Source: Bacteroides thetaiotaomicron VPI-5482
GTDB lineage: Bacteria > Bacteroidota > Bacteroidia > Bacteroidales > Bacteroidaceae
Direction of reading: 5' to 3'
NCBI RefSeq assembly: GCF_000011065.1
Contig: NC_004663.1
Coordinates: forward strand, 4,526,001-4,590,000
DNA: 64,000 nucleotides
The position numbers were made by a program, and so were the translations under genes. Below the pieces are notes generated by a model that saw only the letters and a list, made by a program, of their open reading frames with translations, was not told the DNA's origin and searched no databases. This document shows positions 37,352 through 46,305 of this stretch, piece after piece. Every line of letters starts with the position of its first letter. The stretch's first letter is position 1.

Positions 37352-38485
37352 ATGAAAAAGTTATCTGTATGGGCAGTTGCCGCCCTCTTAATGGCAGCTT
37401 GTACACCGAAAGCCGAGAAAACAACGGATTCCGGTTTATTGCAAAGTAACTTCCAGATGGAAGTGGATGGAAAGAAAACAGATTTGTATACCTTGCGCAA
37501 CAAGAACAACATGGAAGTTTGTGTAACGAACTTCGGTGGTCGTATCGTTTCAGTGATGGTACCCGACAAGGACGGACAGATGCGTGATGTAGTGCTCGGC
37601 TTCGATTCGATTCAGGATTATGTCAGCAAGCCTTCGGACTTCGGAGCAAGCATCGGCCGTTATGCTAACCGTATCAACCAAGGTCGATTTACTTTGGACG
37701 GTACTGAGTATCAGTTGCCTCAGAATAATTACGGTCACTGCCTGCATGGCGGTCCGCAAGGATTCCAGTACCGTGTGTTTGATGCCGTTCAGCCGAATCC
37801 GCAAGAACTGGAATTGACTTACACGGCAGAAGATGGCGAAGAAGGTTTCCCGGGAAATATCACTTGTAAAGTGTTGATGAAGCTGACAGACGATAATGCG
37901 ATCGATATCCGTTACGAAGCGGAAACCGACAAGCCGACCATTGTGAATATGACTAACCACTCTTACTTCAATCTTGACGGAGACGCAGCCCGTAATGAGG
38001 CGCATCTGCTGACAATTGATGCTGACTATTATACTCCGGTAGACAGTACCTTCATGACTACAGGCGAGATCGCTCCGGTTGAAGGAACTCCGATGGACTT
38101 CCGCACTCCGACTCCGGTAGGCGCACGTATCAATGACTACGATTTCGTACAGTTGAAGAATGGTAACGGTTACGATCATAACTGGGTATTGAATACTAAG
38201 GGCGACATTACCCGTAAGTGTGCTACTCTCGAATCACCGCTGACTGGTATCGTACTCGATGTATATACTAACGAACCGGGTATTCAGGTATATGCAGGAA
38301 ACTTCCTGGATGGTTCGTTGACCGGAAAGAAAGGTATCACTTACAACCAGCGTGCTTCCGTATGTCTCGAAACTCAGAAGTATCCCGATACTCCGAACAA
38401 ACCGGAATGGCCTTCGGCAGTACTTCGTCCGGGCGAGAAATATATGAGTCAGTGTATCTTTAAGTTCTCTGTAAACAAGAATTAA
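37352..38485 (+). CDS. galM: Aldose 1-epimerase lipoprotein (copy A)
   Basis: A 377-aa protein with lipobox MAAC and the galactose-mutarotase beta-fold. Motifs: ASIGRYANRI, the active-site His in NNYGHCLHGG, NMTNHSYFNLDGD and the catalytic Glu region YNQRASVCLETQ. Interconverts alpha and beta anomers of released sugar; the lipid anchor places it in the periplasm or outer membrane, unlike cytosolic GalM. Nearly the same protein is encoded at 42923-44056. Last gene of the tightly spaced GH76-to-epimerase run. Confidence 0.93.
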   Translation: MKKLSVWAVAALLMAACTPKAEKTTDSGLLQSNFQMEVDGKKTDLYTLRNKNNMEVCVTNFGGRIVSVMVPDKDGQMRDVVLGFDSIQDYVSKPSDFGASIGRYANRINQGRFTLDGTEYQLPQNNYGHCLHGGPQGFQYRVFDAVQPNPQELELTYTAEDGEEGFPGNITCKVLMKLTDDNAIDIRYEAETDKPTIVNMTNHSYFNLDGDAARNEAHLLTIDADYYTPVDSTFMTTGEIAPVEGTPMDFRTPTPVGARINDYDFVQLKNGNGYDHNWVLNTKGDITRKCATLESPLTGIVLDVYTNEPGIQVYAGNFLDGSLTGKKGITYNQRASVCLETQKYPDTPNKPEWPSAVLRPGEKYMSQCIFKFSVNKN

Positions 38486-38516
38486 AGATAAGTATATTAT
38501 ATCATTAGTTTATCCT

Positions 38517-38553
38517 ATCCTGTCATTCAGAGCGTAGCGAAGAGTGACAGGAT
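38517..38553 (+). repeat. REP-like palindromic element
   Basis: ATCCTGTCA pairs with TGACAGGAT around a loop containing GAGCGTAGCGAAGAG. I recall the core TGTCATTC-n-GAGCG-AGCGAAGA as a dispersed intergenic repeat in Bacteroidota and other phyla. It sits between epimerase A and the second GH92 and may act as a transcript-end or processing site. Confidence 0.6.
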
Positions 38554-38570
38554 GATACTATTTTAGAAGC

Positions 38571-40586
38571 ATGAAAAACAACCGAAGCAGATGGTATGCC
38601 CTTCTTTTAGTCGTGTTATCTATCATGACACCGTCAGTTGCACAAAATACAAAGTATGTCAACTTGTTTATCGGTACTTCCGGTGATAACGGACAGGTAG
38701 CTCCGGGCGCTGCCGCTCCTTTCGGAATGGTTTGTGTGTGTCCGGATAATGATCCGCGTAGCCATGCCGGTTATGATTATGCAGTGACGAAAGTCTCCGG
38801 TATCTCTGTCAACCGCCTCTCCGGAGTGGGATGTAGTGGCGGAGGAGGAAACCTGCGCATTCGTCCGGTAGCTCCTTCACAGGAATTGCATATTAAAAAG
38901 TCCCGCGAGAAAGCAACTCCCGGATATTACTCGACAGCTTTTACCAATGGTATCAAAACTGAATTGACAGCGACCAACGCTATGGCGGTGGAACGCTATA
39001 AATTTCCCCGAAGCCTTTCCGCTGCCCTTTGGATAGACTTCGCCTCTACGTTTGAAGACGTAGCTACCTGCCATTACAAACGTATATCGGAAACTTGCAT
39101 CGAAGGCTATGTACAGGCAAAGAACGTCTGCGGACATGGATGCTACAAACTCTATTTCTCCTTAAATACCAGCCAGCCTTTCCAGTTGGAAGAACAGAAA
39201 GAGACGACTGCCTGCCTTACCTTTGGCAAAAAGGTACGTTCGGTGGAAGTCCGTATCGGACTGTCTGCGTTAAGTTCCGAACTGGCGAGCTGGGAATGTG
39301 CCCGTTGGGAAAAGATGGACTTCGAAGATGTGAAATCCCGGACCGCTGATCAGTGGGAAAAACAATTGTCAGCTATCGACGTCAAAGGAGGCAAGAAAGA
39401 TGACAGGGTCATTTTCTATACTTCCCTGTATCGTACTTACCTGAGTCCGGCGGATGTCAGTTCTCCGGACGGAGCTTATCTGGGTACGGATGGAAAAGTG
39501 TATATCTCAGAAGACTTCCGATATTACAGTAACTGGTCGTTATGGGATACCTTCCGCACTAAATTTCCTTTGTTGGTACTGACCGAACCTGCGAAGATGC
39601 GGGATATGGCGACTTCCCTGATTCATCTGTATGCAACGGGAAAGAAAGACTGGTCCACCGGATTCGAGTCTACCCCGACAGTACGTACGGAACATGCCGT
39701 AATTCTTTTGTTGGACGCTTACCGGAAAGGAATTACCAACCTTGATTTCCGTAAAGGATACGCTGGTATGAAGCAGGAAATGGAGCGGTTGCCCATGCGT
39801 TCGCCCGACCAGAAGATGGAATCGGCATATGACTTGTGGGCAATGGCAAAGATTGCGGAAATCATCGGTGAAAAGGCGGATTCCGAACAATACCGGCAAC
39901 GTTCGGTCTCTCTTTTTGAAGAAACATGGAAGAAGGAATTTATGAATGTGACTCCCGCTTTTGAAGTGATGAAGAACAACGGACTCTATCAGGGAACCCG
40001 TTGGCAATACCGATGGGCGGCTCCACAATACATTGATAAAATGATAGAATGGGTAGGGCAGGACTCTCTTCGTTTGCAACTTACCTATTTCTTCGACCAT
40101 CACCTTTATAATCAGGGAAACGAACCGGATATCCATGTTCCTTACCTGTTCAACCGACTTGGGGCACCGGAGAAAACCCAGCAGATAGTACGCAGTCTGA
40201 TGACCGAACCGATGATCCATAAATATGGAGGCAACTCGGAATTTAAGACTCCTTATCTGGGTAAGGCATTCAAGAATGCCCCCGAAGGGTATAGTCCCGA
40301 AATGGACGAAGACGACGGTACGATGAGTGCCTGGTACGTGTTCGGGGCAATGGGTTTCTATCCTCTGCTTGTGGGAGATGAATACTATGATCTGACCTCT
40401 CCGCTTTTCGACAGGGTACTGTTGCGGTTGACGAATGGAAACGTACTTACTATTCAGACAGAAGGACGGAAAAAGAAAGACGCACCGATCAAAAGTATCC
40501 ATTTCAACGGGAAAAAGATTGCTGACTACCGTATATCTCACAATGAACTGATAAAAGGCGGAGAATTGATTTATAATTATAAATAA
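38571..40586 (+). CDS. Divergent GH92 with Gln at the general-acid position
   Basis: A 671-aa protein with signal peptide ending SVAQ; about 90 aa shorter than the neighbouring GH92. GH92 landmarks are present: YVNLFIGTSGDNGQVAPGAA-like start, LWDTFRTKFPLL, GNEPDIHVPYLF and the base region DEDDGTMSAWYVF (D581/D582). In the acid motif, where E-G-N-x-W is usual, it reads YQGTRWQY, with Gln at 474. In a Cellulosimicrobium GH92 that uncaps mannose-alpha-1-phosphate, the acid is likewise Gln, because phosphate needs no acid help (recalled literature). Predicted: phosphomannan mannosyl-1-phosphate uncapping enzyme. Confidence 0.88.
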   Translation: MKNNRSRWYALLLVVLSIMTPSVAQNTKYVNLFIGTSGDNGQVAPGAAAPFGMVCVCPDNDPRSHAGYDYAVTKVSGISVNRLSGVGCSGGGGNLRIRPVAPSQELHIKKSREKATPGYYSTAFTNGIKTELTATNAMAVERYKFPRSLSAALWIDFASTFEDVATCHYKRISETCIEGYVQAKNVCGHGCYKLYFSLNTSQPFQLEEQKETTACLTFGKKVRSVEVRIGLSALSSELASWECARWEKMDFEDVKSRTADQWEKQLSAIDVKGGKKDDRVIFYTSLYRTYLSPADVSSPDGAYLGTDGKVYISEDFRYYSNWSLWDTFRTKFPLLVLTEPAKMRDMATSLIHLYATGKKDWSTGFESTPTVRTEHAVILLLDAYRKGITNLDFRKGYAGMKQEMERLPMRSPDQKMESAYDLWAMAKIAEIIGEKADSEQYRQRSVSLFEETWKKEFMNVTPAFEVMKNNGLYQGTRWQYRWAAPQYIDKMIEWVGQDSLRLQLTYFFDHHLYNQGNEPDIHVPYLFNRLGAPEKTQQIVRSLMTEPMIHKYGGNSEFKTPYLGKAFKNAPEGYSPEMDEDDGTMSAWYVFGAMGFYPLLVGDEYYDLTSPLFDRVLLRLTNGNVLTIQTEGRKKKDAPIKSIHFNGKKIADYRISHNELIKGGELIYNYK

Positions 40587-40644
40587 ACCGAATTAAAACA
40601 AGGCTGACTAAAAAGTCGGTAGTATCTCCAAAAAAATATTCAAA

Positions 40645-42708
40645 ATGAAACAGAAACGATCTTTTAAAATAGGTGTTGCGGGTACGCTGCTGACTGTCGG
40701 GTTACTGACAGCAGCTTTTACTACACGCACTGCCAGTGAGTCTGTAAGGGTGATGGACCGCCCCGACACAGAATCGACGAATGTGAATTATGTGAGCTAT
40801 CGGGCCCCGCTCCGTCCGTTGAACTTTATTAAGCTGCCTGTCGGCAGCATCCAGCCGGAAGGCTGGGTAAAGAAGTACCTCGAACTGCAACGTGACGGGC
40901 TGACCGGACATCTGGGAGAAATCAGTGCCTGGCTGGAGAAAGATAATAACGCCTGGCTGACAACCGGTGGTGATCATGGCTGGGAAGAAGTACCTTACTG
41001 GCTGAAAGGTTATGGCAACCTTGCCTATATCCTGAATGACCCGAAGATGATTGCAGAAACAAAAACATGGATTGAAGGTGTATTTGCCAGTTGCCAGCCC
41101 GATGGATACTTCGGTCCTGTCAACGAACGGAACGGCAAGCGTGAATTGTGGGCACAGATGATTATGCTCTGGTGTCTGCAATCTTATTATGAATATTCTC
41201 AGGACCAACGGGTTATTGACCTGATGACGAACTACTTCAAATGGCAGATGACTGTTCCCGACGATAAACTTCTGGAAGACTATTGGGAAAACAGCCGTGG
41301 CGGTGACAACATCATCAGTATCTATTGGCTTTATAACCATACCGGAGATGCCTTCCTGCTGGACCTTGCCAAGAAGATTCACCGCAATACAGCCGACTGG
41401 ACAAAATCAACCTCCCTGCCCAACTGGCACAATGTGAACATCGCCCAGTGTTTCCGCGAACCTGCCACTTATTATATGCAGACCGGAGATTCCGCCATGC
41501 TCAAAGCCTCTTATAATGTACATCATTTGATCCGTCGCACTTTTGGCCAGGTTCCGGGCGGTATGTTCAGTGCCGACGAGAATGCCCGTCTGGGATATAT
41601 CGATCCTCGTCAGGGAGTGGAAACCTGCGGACTGGTGGAACAGATGGCTTCCGATGAGATCATGCTCTGTATGACAGGTGATCCGATGTGGGCTGAGCAT
41701 TGCGAAGAAGTAGCTTTCAACTCTTATCCTGCCGCTGTGATGCCGGACTTCAAGGCTTTGCGCTACATCACTTGTCCGAATCATACTGTCAGTGACTCAA
41801 AGAACCATCATCCGGGTATTGACAACCGTGGTCCGTTCCTTTCCATGAATCCATTCAGCAGCCGTTGCTGTCAGCATAACCATGCACAAGGCTGGCCTTA
41901 TTTTTCGGAACATCTGATATTGGCAACTCCCGACAACGGTATTGCTGCTGCCATCTATGCTGCTTGCAAAGCAAAGATCAAAGTGGGTAATGGAAAAGAA
42001 ATCGTCCTTCACGAAGAGACTAACTATCCTTTTGAAGAAGGCATCAAATTCACCGTTTCTACCGATGAAAAGGTCGATTTCCCGTTCTACCTCCGCATTC
42101 CTTCATGGACTGAAGGAGCCGAAGTGCGTGTCAACGGAAAGAAGATCAGTGTGAAACCTGTATCCGGTAAATACCTTTGTATCGAACGCGAATGGGCGGA
42201 TGGTGATAAAGTAGAAATGACTCTTCCGATGTCTTTGTCCATGCGTACGTGGCAAGTCAATAAGAACAGTGTAAGTGTGGATTATGGTCCGTTGACTTTA
42301 TCTCTGAAGATTGACGAGAAATATATAGAAAAAGACAGTCGTGAAACGGCTATCGGTGACTCCAAATGGCAGAAAGGTGCTGACCCGAAGAAGTGGCCTA
42401 CTACTGAAATCTATGCTAACAGTCCCTGGAACTATTCGTTGGTATTGGATAAGAAAGAGCCTTTGAAGAACTTCAAAGTCGTTCGTAAGTCCTGGCCTGC
42501 TGATAACTTCCCGTTCACGGTGGCCAATGTGCCTTTGGAAGTGAAAGCTACCGGCCAGATGATCCCCGAATGGCAGATTGACGAAACCGGACTTTGCGGT
42601 GTATTGCCCGAAGAAGATGCGGTGAAAGGCGCTAAAGAAGAGATTACATTGATTCCGATGGGAGCGGCCCGGTTGAGAATATCGGCTTTCCCGAATACAA
42701 AGGAGTAA
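40645..42708 (+). CDS. GH127-type (DUF1680) glycosidase, beta-L-arabinofuranosidase-like
   Basis: A 687-aa protein with an N-terminal signal (~8-28). Alpha-toroid domain plus beta-sandwiches of the DUF1680 family. The zinc-thiolate set of GH127 is present: E326 and C328 in VETCG, and C408-C409 in SRCCQHN (compare E338, C340, C417 and C418 of HypBA1, recalled). Families GH127/GH146 use a Cys nucleophile on beta-L-arabinofuranosides, but DUF1680 members also have other specificities. 58 nt after the divergent GH92; likely the same transcript. Confidence 0.85.
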   Translation: MKQKRSFKIGVAGTLLTVGLLTAAFTTRTASESVRVMDRPDTESTNVNYVSYRAPLRPLNFIKLPVGSIQPEGWVKKYLELQRDGLTGHLGEISAWLEKDNNAWLTTGGDHGWEEVPYWLKGYGNLAYILNDPKMIAETKTWIEGVFASCQPDGYFGPVNERNGKRELWAQMIMLWCLQSYYEYSQDQRVIDLMTNYFKWQMTVPDDKLLEDYWENSRGGDNIISIYWLYNHTGDAFLLDLAKKIHRNTADWTKSTSLPNWHNVNIAQCFREPATYYMQTGDSAMLKASYNVHHLIRRTFGQVPGGMFSADENARLGYIDPRQGVETCGLVEQMASDEIMLCMTGDPMWAEHCEEVAFNSYPAAVMPDFKALRYITCPNHTVSDSKNHHPGIDNRGPFLSMNPFSSRCCQHNHAQGWPYFSEHLILATPDNGIAAAIYAACKAKIKVGNGKEIVLHEETNYPFEEGIKFTVSTDEKVDFPFYLRIPSWTEGAEVRVNGKKISVKPVSGKYLCIEREWADGDKVEMTLPMSLSMRTWQVNKNSVSVDYGPLTLSLKIDEKYIEKDSRETAIGDSKWQKGADPKKWPTTEIYANSPWNYSLVLDKKEPLKNFKVVRKSWPADNFPFTVANVPLEVKATGQMIPEWQIDETGLCGVLPEEDAVKGAKEEITLIPMGAARLRISAFPNTKE

Positions 42709-42782
42709 CTGGTGATGGAATCAGTTTACTTGAATTTGTTATAAGATAAATCATTTTGATTTAGAAAGATATAAGTGTTTAT

Positions 42783-42872
42783 GATTGCATCATTGGCGAA
42801 ATGACTGATTTGTGCTATTATTTGGAAAGAATGTTGCCTCCAAACTATCAGAATTTCGCCAATTTTGCAATC
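42783..42872. repeat. Long inverted repeat between GH127 and epimerase B
   Basis: Arms 42783-42802 and 42853-42872 match in 18 of 20 positions as reverse complements (core ATTGGCGAAAT / ATTTCGCCAAT) with a 50-nt loop. Could be a transcription stop for the GH92-GH127 unit or an operator ahead of the epimerase; no T run follows. Confidence 0.55.
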
Positions 42873-42922
42873 TAAATAAAAGATGTTCGTTGAACTAATT
42901 TATAATAATACTTATATCAACC

Positions 42923-44056
42923 ATGAAGAATTTAGCATTATGGGCTGTTTCTGCCCTTTTTGTAGCTGCTTGTACCCCGAAAGCCGAGCAACCAACCGAC
43001 TCCGGCCTGTTAAGAACTAACTTCCAGACTGAAGTAGGTGGTAAGAAAACCGATCTGTACACCCTTCGTAACAAGAACAACATGGAAGTTTGTGTGACGA
43101 ATTTCGGTGGACGCATTGTTTCTGTGATGGTCCCCGATAAAGACGGTAAGATGCAGGATGTAGTTTTAGGTTTCGATTCTATTCAGGATTATATCAGCAA
43201 ACCTTCTGATTTTGGTGCCAGCATCGGTCGTTACGCAAACCGTATCAATCAAGGTCGATTCACATTGGACAGCATTGAATATCAGTTGCCTCAGAATAAT
43301 TACGGTCATTGCCTGCATGGCGGTCCCAATGGATTCCAGTATCGTGTGTTTGACGCTGTGCAACCGAATCCGCAAGAAGTGGAACTGACTTATGTCGCTG
43401 CGGATGGCGAAGAAGGTTTCCCGGGTAACATTACCTGTAAAGTCCTGATGAAACTGACAGACGATAATGCAATTGATATCCGCTATGAAGCAGAAACGGA
43501 TAAGCCGACTATCGTAAATATGACCAACCATTCTTATTTTAACCTTGACGGCGATGCAGCAAGCAATGCAGACCACTTGTTGATGGTGGATGCCGATTAT
43601 TATACTCCGGTAGACAGCACATTCATGACAACCGGCGAGATTGTTCCGGTAGAAGGTACTCCGATGGATTTCCGCACTCCGACTCCGGTAGGGGCACGCA
43701 TTAACGATTACGATTTTGTACAATTGAAGAATGGAAATGGTTATGACCATAACTGGGTATTGAATGCCAAAGGGGATATTTCCCGCAAATGTGCTTCACT
43801 CGAATCTCCCAAAACGGGTATCGTACTGGATGTATATACCAACGAACCGGGTGTTCAGGTATATGCCGGCAACTTTCTGGATGGTTCTCTGACAGGAAAG
43901 AAAGGTATCACATATAATCAGCGTGCTTCCGTATGTCTTGAAACTCAGAAGTATCCGGATACTCCGAACAAACCGGAATGGCCTTCGGCTGTGCTTCGCC
44001 CGGGAGAAAAATACATGAGTCAGTGTATCTTTAAATTTTCTGTAGATAAGGAATAA
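42923..44056 (+). CDS. galM: Aldose 1-epimerase lipoprotein (copy B)
   Basis: 377 aa, the same length as copy A and close to identical (for example GKKGITYNQRASVCLETQ in both), with lipobox VAAC. All mutarotase motifs are intact (YGHCLHGG, NMTNHSYFNLDGD). It has its own 214-nt upstream gap and a terminator hairpin downstream, so it is probably expressed separately. The pair of copies forms ~1.1-kb direct repeats around the GH92-GH127 segment. Confidence 0.93.
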   Translation: MKNLALWAVSALFVAACTPKAEQPTDSGLLRTNFQTEVGGKKTDLYTLRNKNNMEVCVTNFGGRIVSVMVPDKDGKMQDVVLGFDSIQDYISKPSDFGASIGRYANRINQGRFTLDSIEYQLPQNNYGHCLHGGPNGFQYRVFDAVQPNPQEVELTYVAADGEEGFPGNITCKVLMKLTDDNAIDIRYEAETDKPTIVNMTNHSYFNLDGDAASNADHLLMVDADYYTPVDSTFMTTGEIVPVEGTPMDFRTPTPVGARINDYDFVQLKNGNGYDHNWVLNAKGDISRKCASLESPKTGIVLDVYTNEPGVQVYAGNFLDGSLTGKKGITYNQRASVCLETQKYPDTPNKPEWPSAVLRPGEKYMSQCIFKFSVDKE

Positions 44057-44145
44057 TCTGCTCGCTCCCAAGAAATAAAAAAAATATTTTAGTCTCACGG
44101 TCTCACTGTCTTTCTGTAAAGATCAGATAACTAGATGAATAATGA

Positions 44146-44186
44146 ATGAGAGATACCTTCGGAGCAGGGTGTCTCTCATCGTTTTA
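44146..44186 (+). terminator. Terminator after epimerase B
   Basis: A 12-bp stem with one G-T wobble (44146-44157 with 44168-44179), 10-nt loop and following CGTTTT. The arm sequence TCTCTCATC recurs twice more downstream (around 44213 and 44235) in the same orientation. The remaining gap to 44531 holds an inverted repeat and no gene. Confidence 0.6.
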
Positions 44187-44355
44187 TCCCATAATATGCT
44201 CCCAAACAGTGTATCTCTCATCCTTTTTTAAGTTGTCTCTCATCATTCTTTCTGCTACAGACTACAGCTGTATTGATTTTACTTTACCTATCATTTGTAT
44301 GTTGTGACACTTATGTCCTTAGCATATCTCCCTTACATTCTTATATTATCTTACC

Positions 44356-44463
44356 GACATCTTCATCGTTCCACCCGGGTGAATTGATCATTGCACCCAG
44401 GTAAACCGATCGTGTCACAAACGTAGACAGTTCGTTCTACCCGGGTGGAACGATGAAGATGTC
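44356..44463. repeat. 25-bp perfect inverted repeat with ACCCGGGT cores
   Basis: Arms 44356-44380 and 44439-44463 are exact reverse complements, spacer 58 nt. Each arm ends in the palindrome ACCCGGGT. A third, partial copy (CACCCAGGTAAACCGATCG, ~44393-44411) lies in the spacer, aligned with the CACCCGGGTGAATTGATCA next to the left arm. Boundary region between the PUL and the AT-rich accessory stretch. Confidence 0.65.
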
Positions 44464-44530
44464 CTTACGAAAAACTGATAACAATAAGTGAAAATTAAGC
44501 GATTATAGGGTTGCTTGGACGAAGAGAAAC

Positions 44531-44583
44531 GGTAAATCAGACAATAACTGCCGCAGTTTATAATTATGTCCGTTATTTGTTTG
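44531..44583. repeat. 53-nt direct repeat, copy A
   Basis: Matches 48068-48120 at 52 of 53 positions (C/T difference at 44548 vs 48085), in the same orientation. The two copies bracket the 44.6-48.0 kb ligase/lipoprotein module. This copy lacks the promoter seen next to copy B. Confidence 0.85.
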
Positions 44584-44670
44584 CCTTTAAAGTTTTGGCA
44601 ATCTCTTCGACCATAAAAGGCGTATTCTTATTTATGTTTTCGCCTTCCAAATGCACTGTTGTGTATGCTT

Positions 44671-46284
44671 TTAGTACAAACATGTTTTTCTCGATAAATG
44701 ATGTTTCATCTCAGCCTTAATTTTTTGAATGATTGTAGAATTCTTTTTTATAGGTTTTTCTATGATTAATTGAGCCAGCCTATTTGCCTTTTCTGCCTTT
44801 CCCTGTTTCATGTAGACATAATGTAACCTATAAAGAGGTATAAACCTTACAGGACACATTAAGGTAGCTTTCTCTAAATGATGTTTGGCTGCATCATATT
44901 GTTTTAGGCCAATATATGCCTCTGCTTGTACTAATTCTAAATTGTAATCTGACCAATAATTACAGCAAATAGCCGTTATTGCTAAGCATTCTTTATATTT
45001 TTCGGCAACACAAAGTTCGGCAGAGTAATTATATAAGAAATAAGGATTTCTTCTAAAAGTATGTAGTAAATTATGGTATCGTGGTAACATGTCATTGGTT
45101 CGTCCACAGAGCGACATATGCGCTACTTTTCCCCATTCCAGTTCTGCTTTAATTCTGCTCACCACTTCAATAAGCAAAAATAAACTTCCTATTAATAAGA
45201 AAAAAGCAATTCCTCTTTTTATAATTGTTGTTTTTTGAAACAAGGTATTTTCATAGGCTTTTCCTATTAAAGTACTAACACTTAATGCACTAATAATCCA
45301 AATGAAGGGATAAGTGAATGGATAAGAGAAAAAAGAAAAAACTGCAATGGAAAGTAAAGAGAGCAGAGACACATATCCTGCTTTGGTTGGGTGCTTCCTG
45401 TGACAAAGAATCAAGAAAATACCAGCAGCTATCAAAAGTACCCAAGTTAGAATACCAAACTGGACTCCGACAGAAAGGTATTCATTAAAAGGACTCTTAA
45501 TATTGTCTGCTAAAATTGCAAATTGACTATCCGGATGTTCCTTGAAATATTGGGCTTGATAATCCATATAGTGTGCGCTGAATCCTCCGACTCCATATCC
45601 TGTAAAAGGCTCATGTTTTATCATTTCCCATGTGCAACGCCATATTAATAATCTACCATCAGCCGAATCTTTTTTTAGATGATAGACTGTTACAGAAATG
45701 ACAAATATACTAATCAGCAGAAAGGATAGACAGAGTAAGAAGCTACCGATATGTTTTTTATAGTGGAACTTATTCTTGTTTTGGTGAATAAAGTAAATTA
45801 CTAATACGGTAAATATACTAATTGACCCGGCGCGAGATTCTGATAGCAATACTCCTAAGACAATAACAAACAATGCACACCAACTGGCCCATTGAACCTT
45901 TTTGTTTGAATATTGTAAAAAATAGAAGGTAAATGGTAACCCTGCGCATAAACTTCCTGCAAAACCGGCAGGATTATCAAAGCTACCGACAACATTGTAG
46001 GTGATGGAATGTGAAGACAGTATATTGAAAAATTGTAATATACCGTATCCGGCTTGAAGAAAACAAGATATAATAACCGTGTAGTAACAACATTTTGCAT
46101 TGCAAATAAACCTTTTTCCTCGGAAAAGATAAAATGAAAAAAAACATCCAATTACTCCTAATCCTGTGAACATAAACATCCATTTAGGGAAAATTTGGGA
46201 ATCTGTAAATGTGTTTGCATTTACGAATAAGACTCCCAAACTCAACAGAAAATATAGAATAGAAGAAACTGGAATGCTTTTCAT
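44671..46284 (-). CDS. O-antigen-ligase-like (Wzy_C) membrane protein with TPR tail (copy 1)
   Basis: A 537-aa polytopic inner-membrane protein with ~10-12 hydrophobic helices, the Wzy_C-type stretch LSESRAGSISIF and a large periplasmic loop (SADGRLLIWRCTWEMIK, then GVGGFSAHYMDYQAQYF). The C-terminal ~120 residues are TPR-like (GLKQYDAAKHHLEKA). The superfamily includes O-antigen ligases, polymerases and protein O-oligosaccharyltransferases. Last gene of a minus-strand operon with two secreted proteins upstream (21-nt gap). Strongly similar to the protein at 55503-57104. No glycan-synthesis genes are nearby, so a protein-directed ligase is plausible. Confidence 0.8.
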   Translation of the reverse strand: MKSIPVSSILYFLLSLGVLFVNANTFTDSQIFPKWMFMFTGLGVIGCFFSFYLFRGKRFICNAKCCYYTVIISCFLQAGYGILQFFNILSSHSITYNVVGSFDNPAGFAGSLCAGLPFTFYFLQYSNKKVQWASWCALFVIVLGVLLSESRAGSISIFTVLVIYFIHQNKNKFHYKKHIGSFLLCLSFLLISIFVISVTVYHLKKDSADGRLLIWRCTWEMIKHEPFTGYGVGGFSAHYMDYQAQYFKEHPDSQFAILADNIKSPFNEYLSVGVQFGILTWVLLIAAGIFLILCHRKHPTKAGYVSLLSLLSIAVFSFFSYPFTYPFIWIISALSVSTLIGKAYENTLFQKTTIIKRGIAFFLLIGSLFLLIEVVSRIKAELEWGKVAHMSLCGRTNDMLPRYHNLLHTFRRNPYFLYNYSAELCVAEKYKECLAITAICCNYWSDYNLELVQAEAYIGLKQYDAAKHHLEKATLMCPVRFIPLYRLHYVYMKQGKAEKANRLAQLIIEKPIKKNSTIIQKIKAEMKHHLSRKTCLY

Positions 46285-46305
46285 TTATTTATATTAGTTG
46301 CTGTT

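Noticed and set aside
39540..40541. 333-codon minus-strand ORF opposite the second GH92
   Set aside because: Shadow of the GH92 reading frame; composition is odd and shows no domain.
44511..44720. 69-codon plus-strand ORF
   Set aside because: It spans a dispersed repeat and the antisense of the ligase 3' end, with no family resemblance; the minus-strand reading looks more protein-like.
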